A DNA stretch of 13,793 nucleotides from assembly GCA_029259835.1 (NCBI GenBank), contig JAJDEL010000186.1, positions 1 to 13,793 on the forward strand. The letters run 5' to 3'. The notes below the pieces were generated by a model that searched no databases, was not told the origin of the DNA, and worked only from the letters and a program-made list of their open reading frames with translations. How positions within the stretch are numbered: position 1 is the first letter of the stretch; every line of letters begins with the position of its first letter. The translations under genes and the position numbers were made by a program. This document shows positions 1 through 7,168 of the stretch, in pieces. Source of the stretch: Planctomicrobium sp. (GTDB lineage: Bacteria > Planctomycetota > Planctomycetia > Planctomycetales > Planctomycetaceae).

Positions 1-1
1 C

Positions 2-1096
2 AAATACGCCGAAGGTTACCCAGGTCGCCGATACTACGGCGGTTGCGAATTTGTCGACGATATTGAATCACTGGCACGCAATCGCGCCTGCGAACTTTTT
101 GGGGCAGACCATGCCAACGTGCAGCCACATGCCGGTTCGCAGGCAAACATGGCTGTTTATTTTTCACAACTTCAGCCAGGTGATACAATTCTGGCAATGA
201 ACCTTGCTCATGGAGGGCATTTGACGCACGGAATGCGTCTTAATTTTTCTGGTCAGTTGTATAATGTTGTCCCGTACGGCGTGAGAGAAGACGACAACCG
301 TATCGACTTTGACCAGGTCGCAGCTCTCGCCAAAGAGCACAAGCCGAAGATGATCGTCGCTGGAGCGAGTGCTTACCCGCGAGAAATCGACCATCCGAAA
401 TTTGCCGAAATTGCAAAGGAGAATGGAGCCTTGCTGTTTGTCGACATGGCTCACTACGCAGGCCTTGTCGCTGGTGGAATTCACAACAATCCTGTTGAAG
501 TTGCAGACTTTGTTTCGTCGACATCGCATAAAACGCTACGTGGTCCGCGGTCAGGGTTCATTCTTTGCAAAGAAGAACACGCAAAGGCCGTCGACAAAAC
601 AATCTTCCCAGGACTTCAGGGTGGACCGTTAATGCACATCGTCGCAGCAAAAGCTGTTTGCTTTAGTGAAGCGTTGCAACCCAGCTTCAAAGAGTATGCG
701 AAGCAAATTGTGGCGAATGCAAAAACACTTGCCGATACATTGGTCAGTGGTGGCATCCGTTTAGCAAGTGGTGGAACCGACAATCACTTAATGCTTTGCG
801 ACATGACCGCTATTGGTCTCACAGGAAAAATCGGCGAAGAATCGCTCGACCAAGCTGGAATCACTGTGAACAAGAACATGATTCCATTCGATCAGCGGAA
901 ACCTCTTGACCCCAGTGGAATTCGCATCGGAACTGCCGCGTTGACGACACGCGGCATGAAAGAAGACGAGATGAAGCGAGTCGGAGAGTGGATCTTGAAG
1001 GTGCTGAATTCTGCGGACGATGCAACTGCAATTGAATCTGTTCGAGTTGAAATTGCAGAGTTCGCGAACGCGTTTCCAGTTCCAGGGATCGAATAA
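2..1096 (+). CDS. glyA: Serine hydroxymethyltransferase, 5'-truncated by window edge
   Basis: PLP-dependent cytosolic enzyme that interconverts serine and glycine while moving a one-carbon unit to or from tetrahydrofolate. The frame is open from base 2 and begins inside the conserved [14 protein letters not shown] segment. [17 protein letters not shown] sequence follows (here [13 protein letters not shown]), then [13 protein letters not shown] and [13 protein letters not shown], whose lysine (bases 530-532) is the PLP Schiff-base lysine. The C-terminal [13 protein letters not shown] is also present. About 364 codons are visible against a usual 415-430, so roughly 50-60 N-terminal residues and the start lie upstream. 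A GTG at 119 is an internal valine codon, not a start. The gene converges with the rhomboid gene across 60 bases containing a hairpin. Identification is secure; no damage is seen in the visible part. Confidence 0.97.
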   Translation, partial: KYAEGYPGRRYYGGCEFVDDIESLARNRACELFGADHANVQPHAGSQANMAVYFSQLQPGDTILAMNLAHGGHLTHGMRLNFSGQLYNVVPYGVREDDNRIDFDQVAALAKEHKPKMIVAGASAYPREIDHPKFAEIAKENGALLFVDMAHYAGLVAGGIHNNPVEVADFVSSTSHKTLRGPRSGFILCKEEHAKAVDKTIFPGLQGGPLMHIVAAKAVCFSEALQPSFKEYAKQIVANAKTLADTLVSGGIRLASGGTDNHLMLCDMTAIGLTGKIGEESLDQAGITVNKNMIPFDQRKPLDPSGIRIGTAALTTRGMKEDEMKRVGEWILKVLNSADDATAIESVRVEIAEFANAFPVPGIE

Positions 1097-1109
1097 TCGG
1101 GAATGAACG

Positions 1110-1138
1110 TTTGCCTCACACTTTAAATGTGAGGCAAT
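1110..1138. terminator. Palindromic hairpin between convergent glyA and rhomboid genes (copy A)
   Basis: TTGCCTCACA (1111-1120) pairs perfectly with TGTGAGGCAA (1128-1137) across a 7-base loop. It begins 14 bases after the glyA stop and lies 19 bases beyond the rhomboid stop, so it could terminate both strands. There is no long T-tract on either side. The left arm resembles those at 8098 and 11481, suggesting a repeat family. Confidence 0.6.
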
Positions 1139-1156
1139 AAGTCAACTCGAAAAATA

Positions 1157-2350
1157 TCACAGTTGCAAATCGATCTCGATGATTCCGTCATCAATCATTC
1201 GCTGGGAATGATATGTCGCCTGTTGATGACGCTGCTGCTGTTTCTCAGAAAAAGTCTCGACTTCGCATCTGTTTAAAAGCCGCATGGCTGCACTCGGGCG
1301 TTCCTGAACGTAGACAAAAATTTCCGCAAGTTCCAGAGATGCAAGCGTAAATTGCGGTTGTGCTTCAACGAACTCTCGATAAGCCTTAACCGATTTTTCC
1401 ATTTCACTTGCTGTTCGAAGCCCACGAGCAAGTTTGAGAAGTTGTTCTGGTTGCGGAGACCATTCCTGGTTTCGATGCCGAATGCGTTCGAACTCCGCGA
1501 ACGCTGCAGTCAGTTTGTTCGCATCGAGGTATTGGTCGAAACGTTCTGGAGAAGCTTTTCCAAGCTGGCTCTTTGGGTCCGGAATGAATGGTCGCACACG
1601 TTTTGCCTTCGTGGTATTACGCCGTCTGCGACGCGCCTCCTGGTAACCTAAAGACAGATAAGCTTCGCTGTTCGGGGTATTGCCTGTCATCACTGAAATG
1701 ATGTCCCAGCCTTCGCAATCAACGAGTTTGAGTTTCAGGTAGGCGATGCCAAATGCTCCTCCGACTCCGGCACCCAAGAGATGCAAAAGCTCACTATTCA
1801 TCTGTGAACCGAGCAGGTGCATGAGGAACATCATTGCAAAGGAGATCAGTAAGTTGAGAAGGGCAAAGGCGACCACGGAAATATCGAAAATCCAAAACCG
1901 AATGAACAGCCAGAGAAATACTGTGAATTCATTTTGCGGAGCCCAAATCAACGAAATGACCATCAACCCAAAAATGATTGCGGATGCTCCGAATGAAACT
2001 TCGTCTGAGTACCCAAAGATTGCTTGCTCCAGGAGACACTCCAGAATTCCAATTCCAAGATACATGGGAACAAATTGCAACCAGCCGATTTTTCCTTCGA
2101 CGATAATCCCGAATCCCCAGAGAAAAATCATGTTTCCCACGAGATGAAAGAAACCTCCGTGTATGAAATTGGAGGTAACCCATTGGATTGGTGTGAATCC
2201 CGATCCGTGGTGCAGCCCGTACGCGTCGATGGCTTCAGAGAGATCTGTTCCGGTCGCGAAAAAAACCACAACATTGGTGACGATGAGAGCAACCGTCCCA
2301 AAAGGGAAGTGATAAATCGGAGCGTCAGTCGATATCGGAATGAAGATCAT
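1157..2350 (-). CDS. Rhomboid family intramembrane serine protease with C-terminal TPR-like region
   Basis: Predicted multi-pass membrane protease that cleaves transmembrane substrates within the bilayer. Of 397 residues, about 15-205 form the rhomboid domain, with several hydrophobic helices. It contains the HLVGN motif (69-73; rhomboid HxxxN), the nucleophile serine S123 in FGASAIIFG, and the dyad histidine H190 in LLHLLGAGVGGAFG. The usual GxSG box reads GASA. A basic stretch (239-254, RRRRRN and KAKR) follows, then a roughly 130-residue soluble helical region (270-397) that looks like degenerate TPR repeats (YREFVEAQPQFTLASLELAEI). Substrates are unknown. The start ATG at 2348-2350 has only a weak ribosome site. 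The adenylate kinase gene ends 45 bases upstream on the same strand, so co-transcription is plausible. Confidence 0.9.
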   Translation of the reverse strand: MIFIPISTDAPIYHFPFGTVALIVTNVVVFFATGTDLSEAIDAYGLHHGSGFTPIQWVTSNFIHGGFFHLVGNMIFLWGFGIIVEGKIGWLQFVPMYLGIGILECLLEQAIFGYSDEVSFGASAIIFGLMVISLIWAPQNEFTVFLWLFIRFWIFDISVVAFALLNLLISFAMMFLMHLLGSQMNSELLHLLGAGVGGAFGIAYLKLKLVDCEGWDIISVMTGNTPNSEAYLSLGYQEARRRRRNTTKAKRVRPFIPDPKSQLGKASPERFDQYLDANKLTAAFAEFERIRHRNQEWSPQPEQLLKLARGLRTASEMEKSVKAYREFVEAQPQFTLASLELAEIFVYVQERPSAAMRLLNRCEVETFSEKQQQRHQQATYHSQRMIDDGIIEIDLQL

Positions 2351-2395
2351 GACACATGATGGGGAATTGGTGAGCCATCAAAAACCTTTGACGCT

Positions 2396-3046
2396 TCAAC
2401 GATTTCGCGGAAAATTTTCTTTTAATACTGGAACAAGATACTCAAGGCACCGGCTTAAAACTTCTGCCTGAATGTTGGCGCAATCGACTTCTCGAACAAC
2501 GTCTTGGTAGTATTCGAGAACAGGTGCCGTTTCTTGGTGATAAACTTCAAATCTTTTGCGCGTGACAGCTTCGCTGGCGTCGTCCGTGCGATTTTCCAGA
2601 ACTGCACGTTGGCGAATACGGTCAATCATGGCTTCTTCATCATGGCAAACAAAATGCAGCAGCATTTTCACATCAATATACTTCTTCAGAATCTCGCATT
2701 GATTGATCGTTCGAGGAATTCCATCGAGTAATAACAGTTGCTCATTGGGCTGAAATCGTTCCGCAGTCGATTGCAATTCCAACCAGTTGAGAAAAATCTT
2801 GATCGTCACATCGTCAGGAGCTAATTCTCCCCTCGCACTGTACTCTTTTACGACTTGAGCTTCTTCAGATTGTGAATCCAGTTTTCGAAAGATCACACCA
2901 CTGGACAAATGAAAGAACCCTGGAACTTTCGAAAGGATTTCCCCCTGAGTCCCTTTCCCTGCACCTGGAACCCCAAAGACCAGAGCACAAGGATAAGGGT
3001 ATGGGGGTTGATTGTTTGCTGATGTGCTCAGTGCCGAGGAAGACAT
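2396..3046 (-). CDS. adk: Adenylate kinase family nucleoside monophosphate kinase, short-LID form
   Basis: Cytosolic enzyme expected to transfer phosphate between ATP and AMP (2 ADP = ATP + AMP). The 216-residue product has a P-loop GVPGAGKGTQ (25-34), the AMP-site segment FHLSSGVIFR (45-54), the core motif LLDGIPRT (106-113, for the usual DGFPR) and the C-terminal arginine-rich region RIRQRAVLENRTDD (143-156). The LID is the short, zinc-free type. The first 17 residues are a Ser/Asn/Pro-rich extension before the core. A ribosomal-operon adk elsewhere in the genome is possible, making this a paralogue, and another NMP preference cannot be excluded. It lies 30 bases downstream of the 3077-3101 hairpin and 45 bases upstream of the rhomboid gene. 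Confidence 0.87.
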   Translation of the reverse strand: MSSSALSTSANNQPPYPYPCALVFGVPGAGKGTQGEILSKVPGFFHLSSGVIFRKLDSQSEEAQVVKEYSARGELAPDDVTIKIFLNWLELQSTAERFQPNEQLLLLDGIPRTINQCEILKKYIDVKMLLHFVCHDEEAMIDRIRQRAVLENRTDDASEAVTRKRFEVYHQETAPVLEYYQDVVREVDCANIQAEVLSRCLEYLVPVLKENFPRNR

Positions 3047-3076
3047 ACGTGTATTTTCAAATTTTCATTAAGTGAA

Positions 3077-3101
3077 GAAGGCAGTCCGATGGACTGCCTT
3101 C
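3077..3101 (-). terminator. Strong hairpin downstream of the exported hydrolase-like gene
   Basis: GAAGGCAGTCC (3077-3087) and GGACTGCCTTC (3091-3101) form a perfect 11-bp stem with a 3-base loop. On the minus strand it begins 38 bases after the hydrolase-like stop and is followed by TTCACTT, a weak T-rich tail, so it is a probable rho-independent terminator. It ends only 30 bases before the adk-like start codon, so it also occupies the space where a promoter or leader for that gene would be expected. Confidence 0.65.
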
Positions 3102-3139
3102 GAAGTTGATTCAGTAGCGACACGGATTCTACAGTTTGA

Positions 3140-4090
3140 CTAGCGTTCTAATCGACTGCGACGGTCTTGCCATGGAATCTCACGCGTTTTTAAATTTTTA
3201 TCGAGAAACACCAACATTGGAAGATACGCAACCGGAACAGGTCTTCGCAAAAGTGCTAGCCCAGAATCCTTCACATTGGGAGCCACATATTCAGCATGCT
3301 CTGCGTTCGCTTTGATGGTCGTAAAATTCTTATAGATCAACTTCGACGCAGAAATATTTTCCTTGTCTTCTTTCCCGACAATCACTTGCAATGCAATTCC
3401 CATTGATGGATTTTTCAAGAAACCAATCGACCTGGTCGTTCGCAACTTGCCTGCTCCAGCAGCTGGACTGATAAAAATCAAAACCTGAACATCTTGCCCG
3501 CGTGGTGTCCTTTGCGCTGGGAGTGGAGCGTCGTCGTACGGTTTCTGGCTCCAGTCATATTCAGCAAAACTTGCAGCGACAGTGGCACCAGTCCCACTGC
3601 CAATGATTGCCATTTTGCGCATGTTTAAACGTTGCTTCTGGTGTTCCTCCTGAATGAATTTTTTCACTCCCTTCATGTCCCCTAACACCATTGCTCCATA
3701 GTCGGCAGGACGGACCGGTTCTTCTTTTCCGTCCCGAAGACTTTCTCCATGCTTTCGCAAATCAACAGATATGACTGCATACCCCCGCTTTTGTAACTCA
3801 ACGGGAAATGGGCTGGTCCCGCGAGGGGAAGAGCCTTTGTTCCAGACGAGGCGACTCTCTTTCTCTCCGTGCAGCAGTACGACGACAGGTGCGTTCGTCA
3901 ACCCACCTGTGACAGCTTTCGCAATAGCAGGGAAGTAAGTAATGTGAATTGGAAATCCATCTCTGTCAGCTTTGATGACTTCATCTTCGAACTCCCCCTG
4001 TGCTGCAGCCATAGACGAAAACATGCAAACAGAGAGAACGCAGACAAAGGCTGCGGAGAGCATGGTAAGAGTGAATTTTGGCGCTCGCAT
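3140..4090 (-). CDS. Exported alpha/beta-hydrolase-fold protein lacking the serine nucleophile
   Basis: Begins with a clear Sec signal peptide: basic MRAPK, a long hydrophobic stretch to about residue 26, and a cleavage-like AAA before QGEF at about 30. The mature part has an alpha/beta-hydrolase layout: VVVLLHG with the oxyanion-side HG (74-75), AVISVDLRKHGES (about 105-117), and an elbow region IIGSGTGATVA. In the G-x-Nu-x-G pattern the nucleophile position is glycine (GSGTG, about 164-168), so hydrolysis by the usual mechanism is doubtful. I recall planctomycete relatives also lacking this serine, but cannot check. The start at 4088-4090 is chosen because AGGAG (minus strand, 4099-4103) lies 8 bases upstream and the signal peptide begins there; the frame is open to 4207. 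Divergent from bioD. The envelope role is unknown. Confidence 0.72.
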   Translation of the reverse strand: MRAPKFTLTMLSAAFVCVLSVCMFSSMAAAQGEFEDEVIKADRDGFPIHITYFPAIAKAVTGGLTNAPVVVLLHGEKESRLVWNKGSSPRGTSPFPVELQKRGYAVISVDLRKHGESLRDGKEEPVRPADYGAMVLGDMKGVKKFIQEEHQKQRLNMRKMAIIGSGTGATVAASFAEYDWSQKPYDDAPLPAQRTPRGQDVQVLIFISPAAGAGKLRTTRSIGFLKNPSMGIALQVIVGKEDKENISASKLIYKNFTTIKANAEHAEYVAPNVKDSGLALLRRPVPVAYLPMLVFLDKNLKTREIPWQDRRSRLER

Positions 4091-4345
4091 GGGCGAATCT
4101 CCTGATTTCTGGTGACTAGAGACCGCGGGGGGAACGATCCTCTGCCATTTTCGTTCGAAATTGAATTCGAAGGAAAATGGTGAATATGTCATTAAGTGTT
4201 CGTTCAAGTCTAGGTGTGAAGCCAGTATGGGTCAATTCGTCTACTGCCAGCAGTGGAGTCTCAACTGAAAATCTGGCAGAATATCTCCTGCAACCGTAAT
4301 TTTTTCCCCAAATTCCCAGACCATTCCTGATGAGAGGCGGAATCG

Positions 4346-5056
4346 ATGCGAGGACTCCTGATCACCGGGACCGACACTGATGTCGGAAAGACATATGTTG
4401 CCACACTCATCGCAAAACAACTTGTCCTTCAGCAGCACCGTGTTGGAGTCTATAAGCCCGTTTGTTCGGGGGCAGTAAACGGACCGGCAGGCGGGGAACC
4501 ACTTTGGAATGATGTTGAATTCCTACATGATGCTATTGGAAAAAACTTTCCGAAAGACTGCATTTGTCCACAAAAATTCAATGCAGCGCTCGCACCACCA
4601 GTCTCTGCTCAACAGGAAGGACGAACAGTGGATGAAGGGTTACTCTACAGCGGTCTTCAAAAGTGGAAAGATGAAGTAGATGGAATCATCATTGAAGGTG
4701 TCGGTGGCTGGAAGTGTCCGATTTCAGAAAACTTAACGCTGGCTGATTTTGCTCAATCTGTCGGGTTTCCTGTCCTGGTCGTCGCGGCTCAAAAGTTGGG
4801 AACGATTAATCATACGTTGTTGACGGTTGAATCCATTCGAGCCTCTGGCTTACATGTCGCTGGTTTGGTCCTCAATCAACCGACGAGTCGTAGCGATTGT
4901 ATGGAATCAAATGCTGAACAAATACTGAAATTTGCGGAGATTCCATTTCTGTCACTTGTTGGATTCGGACATGAGACAGAGTTGCGGTGTGAACAGACAT
5001 CCGCCAGCATAGATTGGTGGGAATCGATGTCGAAATCCACAACAAGTTTTTATTGA
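4346..5056 (+). CDS. bioD: ATP-dependent dethiobiotin synthetase
   Basis: Catalyses the penultimate step of biotin synthesis: ATP- and CO2-dependent closure of the ureido ring of 7,8-diaminopelargonic acid to give dethiobiotin. The 236-residue product matches family length. It has the P-loop GTDTDVGKT (8-16), K37 in VYKPVCSG (the catalytic lysine position known from E. coli BioD), ALAPPVSA (81-88, substrate side), IIEGVGGW (115-122) and VLVVAAQKLGTINHTLLT (143-160). The start ATG at 4346 follows GAGAGGCGG, a usable ribosome site. No other biotin gene is in the window, so it is a detached pathway gene here. The acidic membrane protein follows after 109 bases on the same strand without a convincing terminator between. 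Confidence 0.95.
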   Translation: MRGLLITGTDTDVGKTYVATLIAKQLVLQQHRVGVYKPVCSGAVNGPAGGEPLWNDVEFLHDAIGKNFPKDCICPQKFNAALAPPVSAQQEGRTVDEGLLYSGLQKWKDEVDGIIIEGVGGWKCPISENLTLADFAQSVGFPVLVVAAQKLGTINHTLLTVESIRASGLHVAGLVLNQPTSRSDCMESNAEQILKFAEIPFLSLVGFGHETELRCEQTSASIDWWESMSKSTTSFY

Positions 5057-5109
5057 GTGCCAAGTCGTCACTCGTGTCGTTCATGACAAATGATTAATTT
5101 TTCAGCAGG

Positions 5110-5169
5110 ATGACCGTGGAGCGAATCTTCACACATCAGCAAGTTTCGGAAAACGGAAAACAAAGATGA
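5110..5169 (+). CDS. Possible 19-codon leader peptide overlapping the next gene's start
   Basis: An ATG at 5110, directly preceded by AGCAGG, opens a 19-codon frame (MTVERIFTHQQVSENGKQR). Its TGA at 5167-5169 overlaps the ATG of the acidic membrane protein (5166-5168) as ATGA, the arrangement seen in translational coupling. The ribosome site is too close to the ATG to be ideal and no homologue is known to me. The arrangement may be chance. Confidence 0.2.
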   Translation: MTVERIFTHQQVSENGKQR

Positions 5170-6680
5170 CTGGATCGGATTCAACGCCTGATTTTAGTTG
5201 GCTCAAAGAGAACGATGAGGCAGCGGAAGCTGCTCCGAATACCGAAGAAGAATCGGAAGATTCTCAAATTGCTGCGAAAGCTTCCGACGTTGAAGAAACG
5301 CCACCTATTGATGAAGAAGCAACTGAAAACTCGTCAGTGGATTCGAATGTTCTCAGCGAGACCACAGAGGACGATTCTCAAAATTCGAGTGCTCTCGATG
5401 ACGACGAAAAGTCAGACTCTGGAAACGACACTGGCGAGAATTCCTCTGTCTTTGACGACGCCGACGAAGAACAACCAGACCGGGACAGCGACAGCAATAG
5501 TCCGACGATGATGATGCCAGGTCGCCAACTTCAAGATGATGCTTCTGAAGATCTGCAAGATGAATTCGATGACGAAGATGATAAAACCATCGTTCTGGAC
5601 CCGGTAGACTCACCGGCACAAACAGAAGAGCATTTCGCCAACGCTCCGAGTGATGAAGATTCCGAAAACGTGAGCGAAGATTCTGAGAATTCGGACGAAA
5701 CGTCAGACAAAGAGTCAGAAGTCGCCGAAGACGTGAGCGAGGATTCTGAGAGTTCGGATGAAACGTCAGACAAAGAGTCAGAGGTTGTTGAAGACGAATC
5801 CACGCTTCCAGACACATATGCCCTAGTTAAAAAAATAGAGCCTAGCAAAGTTGAAGACAAGCCTGATAAACGAAGTTCAGGAAGTTCAGACAGTAAGGAA
5901 AAATCAGACAGCGAAAAACCAGACGCGAAAAACTCCCAGAAGACGACTTCTGAGAAATCCAATTTGAAGTTTTTGCTTCTCGCAAGTTACGCGAGCGCAG
6001 TCACTATTATTGCTCTCATGCTCATGATGCGAGGTGGGCAATCTGCGAATTCGGAAAATTTGGAAAGCTTGCCAGATGTTGCGCCAGAGCCTGCCGACGA
6101 ACTCTCCTACATTCCGGTCAATGCAACGCTACCACCAGGGCATCGCCTGAATTTCGGCGAGAAGCAACGTTTTGGAAACATCGAGGTGGAACCATTGAAG
6201 ATTGTGAAGGAACCATTGGAGTTCACACATTACTCCGGCAATGGAGATTTGACGCGCCCAGCATCACGTCCGGTGTACAAACTCTGGATCAAGTTCACGA
6301 ATGTCTCTAACAAGCAGGCAATCGCCCCTCTCGATGGAGCCTTACTGTTGCGCTGGGTCATGAAATCAGAAAAACAGCGTGAGTATGCAAATTACTACAT
6401 CTTTGCCGATGGGACAAAAGATGATGCCGACACCATCGAAACATACCGTCATTCGAAAACCAGCGACTGGGACTTGCAGAACCAGCAACTTGGACGTGTT
6501 CTTGAACCAGGAGAATCCTACGAAACGTACATCCCTAGTACAGAAGAACTCTCCCGAAAACTCCCGGAAAATGCTAATTGGAGACTGCAATTTCGTAAAG
6601 GTTTCTCTCCCAGCGGGAACGGTGTGACAACGATCATCGATGTTGTGTTCCACCGCGAAGATGTTGAATCTTCCAGTTGA
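5166..6680 (+). CDS. Acidic, Ser/Asp/Glu-rich single-pass membrane protein with conserved C-terminal domain
   Basis: Function not recognised. The 504-residue product has three parts. Residues 1-265 are extremely acidic and low-complexity (Asp, Glu, Ser), presumably disordered, and include a 21-residue tandem repeat (169-210) around SDETSDKESEV. One hydrophobic helix (about 268-288, LLLASYASAVTIIALMLMM) follows a Lys/Ser-rich stretch. Residues 320-500 look folded and beta-rich (VYKLWIKFTNVSNKQAIAPL, LEPGESYETYIP, WRLQFRKGF), resembling Ig-like or DUF4352-like accessory domains in general style only. Lysines just before the helix suggest the acidic part is cytoplasmic and the folded part extracytoplasmic. 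TMMMPG (114-119) and DKTIVLDP (139-146) punctuate the acidic region. The ribosome site is a purine-rich GGAAAACGGAAAACAAAG. A weak hairpin (6692-6715) without a T-tract follows the stop. Confidence 0.8.
   Translation: MTGSDSTPDFSWLKENDEAAEAAPNTEEESEDSQIAAKASDVEETPPIDEEATENSSVDSNVLSETTEDDSQNSSALDDDEKSDSGNDTGENSSVFDDADEEQPDRDSDSNSPTMMMPGRQLQDDASEDLQDEFDDEDDKTIVLDPVDSPAQTEEHFANAPSDEDSENVSEDSENSDETSDKESEVAEDVSEDSESSDETSDKESEVVEDESTLPDTYALVKKIEPSKVEDKPDKRSSGSSDSKEKSDSEKPDAKNSQKTTSEKSNLKFLLLASYASAVTIIALMLMMRGGQSANSENLESLPDVAPEPADELSYIPVNATLPPGHRLNFGEKQRFGNIEVEPLKIVKEPLEFTHYSGNGDLTRPASRPVYKLWIKFTNVSNKQAIAPLDGALLLRWVMKSEKQREYANYYIFADGTKDDADTIETYRHSKTSDWDLQNQQLGRVLEPGESYETYIPSTEELSRKLPENANWRLQFRKGFSPSGNGVTTIIDVVFHREDVESSS
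5670..5795 (+). repeat. Tandem 63-bp direct repeat inside the acidic membrane protein gene
   Basis: Two adjacent in-frame copies (5670-5732 and 5733-5795) differ at only a few bases and encode near-identical 21-residue units with the common core SDETSDKESEV. The differences (N to S, A to V) are conservative. This indicates a recent in-frame duplication in a disordered segment. Confidence 0.9.
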
Positions 6681-6748
6681 CTTGATTTGGAGTTCGTTCT
6701 GAATTTTCGACGAACCTGGCCGGATTCGGAAATGTCAACAAGACTGGC

Positions 6749-6777
6749 TTGCCGAACGTCTACTCTCAAATTAGATT
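6749..6777 (+). promoter_or_regulatory. Candidate sigma70-type promoter for tRNA-Leu
   Basis: TTGCCG (6749-6754) and TAGATT (6772-6777) are separated by exactly 17 bases. Each matches its consensus at 4 of 6 positions. The -10 box ends 10 bases before the mature tRNA 5' end. Spacing and placement are good, the boxes themselves mediocre. Confidence 0.4.
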
Positions 6778-6787
6778 ACGCATCCGC

Positions 6788-6873
<86 letters not shown>

Positions 6874-6895
6874 CTTTTTGTTATCGATTCGACTT

Positions 6896-6938
6896 AAACA
6901 AGGACTGACGGCGAGTTGCCATCAGTCCTTGTTTTATT
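6896..6938 (+). terminator. Rho-independent terminator after tRNA-Leu
   Basis: AAACAAGGACTGA (6896-6908) pairs perfectly with TCAGTCCTTGTTT (6922-6934), and the loop adds a small inner GGC/GCC pairing. A T-rich tail follows (TTTTATTT). It lies 22 bases beyond the mature tRNA end. The A-rich left flank could also give some termination on the minus strand, but it lies beyond the end of the minus-strand small ORF (stop at 6959), so it may serve both. Confidence 0.92.
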
Positions 6939-6958
6939 TGCTGGATTCAAATCCGAAG

Positions 6959-7168
6959 TTACGAATTTGTTTCTGCGTAATCAGCCAGAAATCTGAGAAA
7001 CCGCAGGTTCGCACTGGATCGAAGGTTCGCGGCGTCGATGCGAAGGTTGATCTTGCGATGACGGTGGATTTCAGGAGACCAGTGGGTTCGAATCAGACGG
7101 CACTCTTCTTCGATTTGCTCCGGTGTCGGATTGGAAACACGTTCAGAAATGCGATTTGTGAAAGACAT
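6959..7168 (-). CDS. Probable small protein, 69 residues, function unknown
   Basis: The translated product starts MSFTNRISERVSNPTPEQIEEEC and continues RLIRTHWSPEIHRHRK. The segment NPTPEQIEEECRLIRTHWSPE looks like a genuine amphipathic helix. It resembles the short 'TPEQI..EC..IQ..WS..E...R' segment I associate with small planctomycete proteins of unknown function; this is from memory and unverified. The rest (residues 40-69) is Arg/Leu/Asn-rich and less protein-like. The start ATG at 7166-7168 has CAGGA about 11 bases upstream. The frame is open further upstream to 7351, but that part looks like random translation. The stop is 21 bases past the tRNA terminator on the opposite strand. Confidence 0.5.
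   Translation of the reverse strand: MSFTNRISERVSNPTPEQIEEECRLIRTHWSPEIHRHRKINLRIDAANLRSSANLRFLRFLADYAETNS

Noticed and set aside
1746..2147. Plus-strand 133-codon frame inside the rhomboid gene
   Set aside because: Antisense to a well-supported membrane protein with intact catalytic motifs; the translation lacks any recognisable pattern.
4091..4207. Longer N-terminus for the hydrolase-like protein
   Set aside because: The ATG at 4088-4090 has an AGGAG site at good spacing and starts a clean signal peptide; the 39 extra residues would bury that signal.
4241..4256. Short inverted repeat ACTGC/GCAGT upstream of bioD as a BirA-type operator
   Set aside because: Only 5 bp per arm with a 2-base gap, with no resemblance to the long biotin operator palindrome.
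5055..5073. GAGTG/CACTC hairpin after bioD as terminator
   Set aside because: A 5-bp stem with a 9-base loop and no T-tract is too weak to call.
5531..5962. Minus-strand 143-codon Ser-rich open frame opposite the acidic protein
   Set aside because: It is the mirror of GAA/GAC/TCx-rich codons in the acidic gene; its Ser/Leu-rich composition follows directly from that bias, and no start signal is seen.
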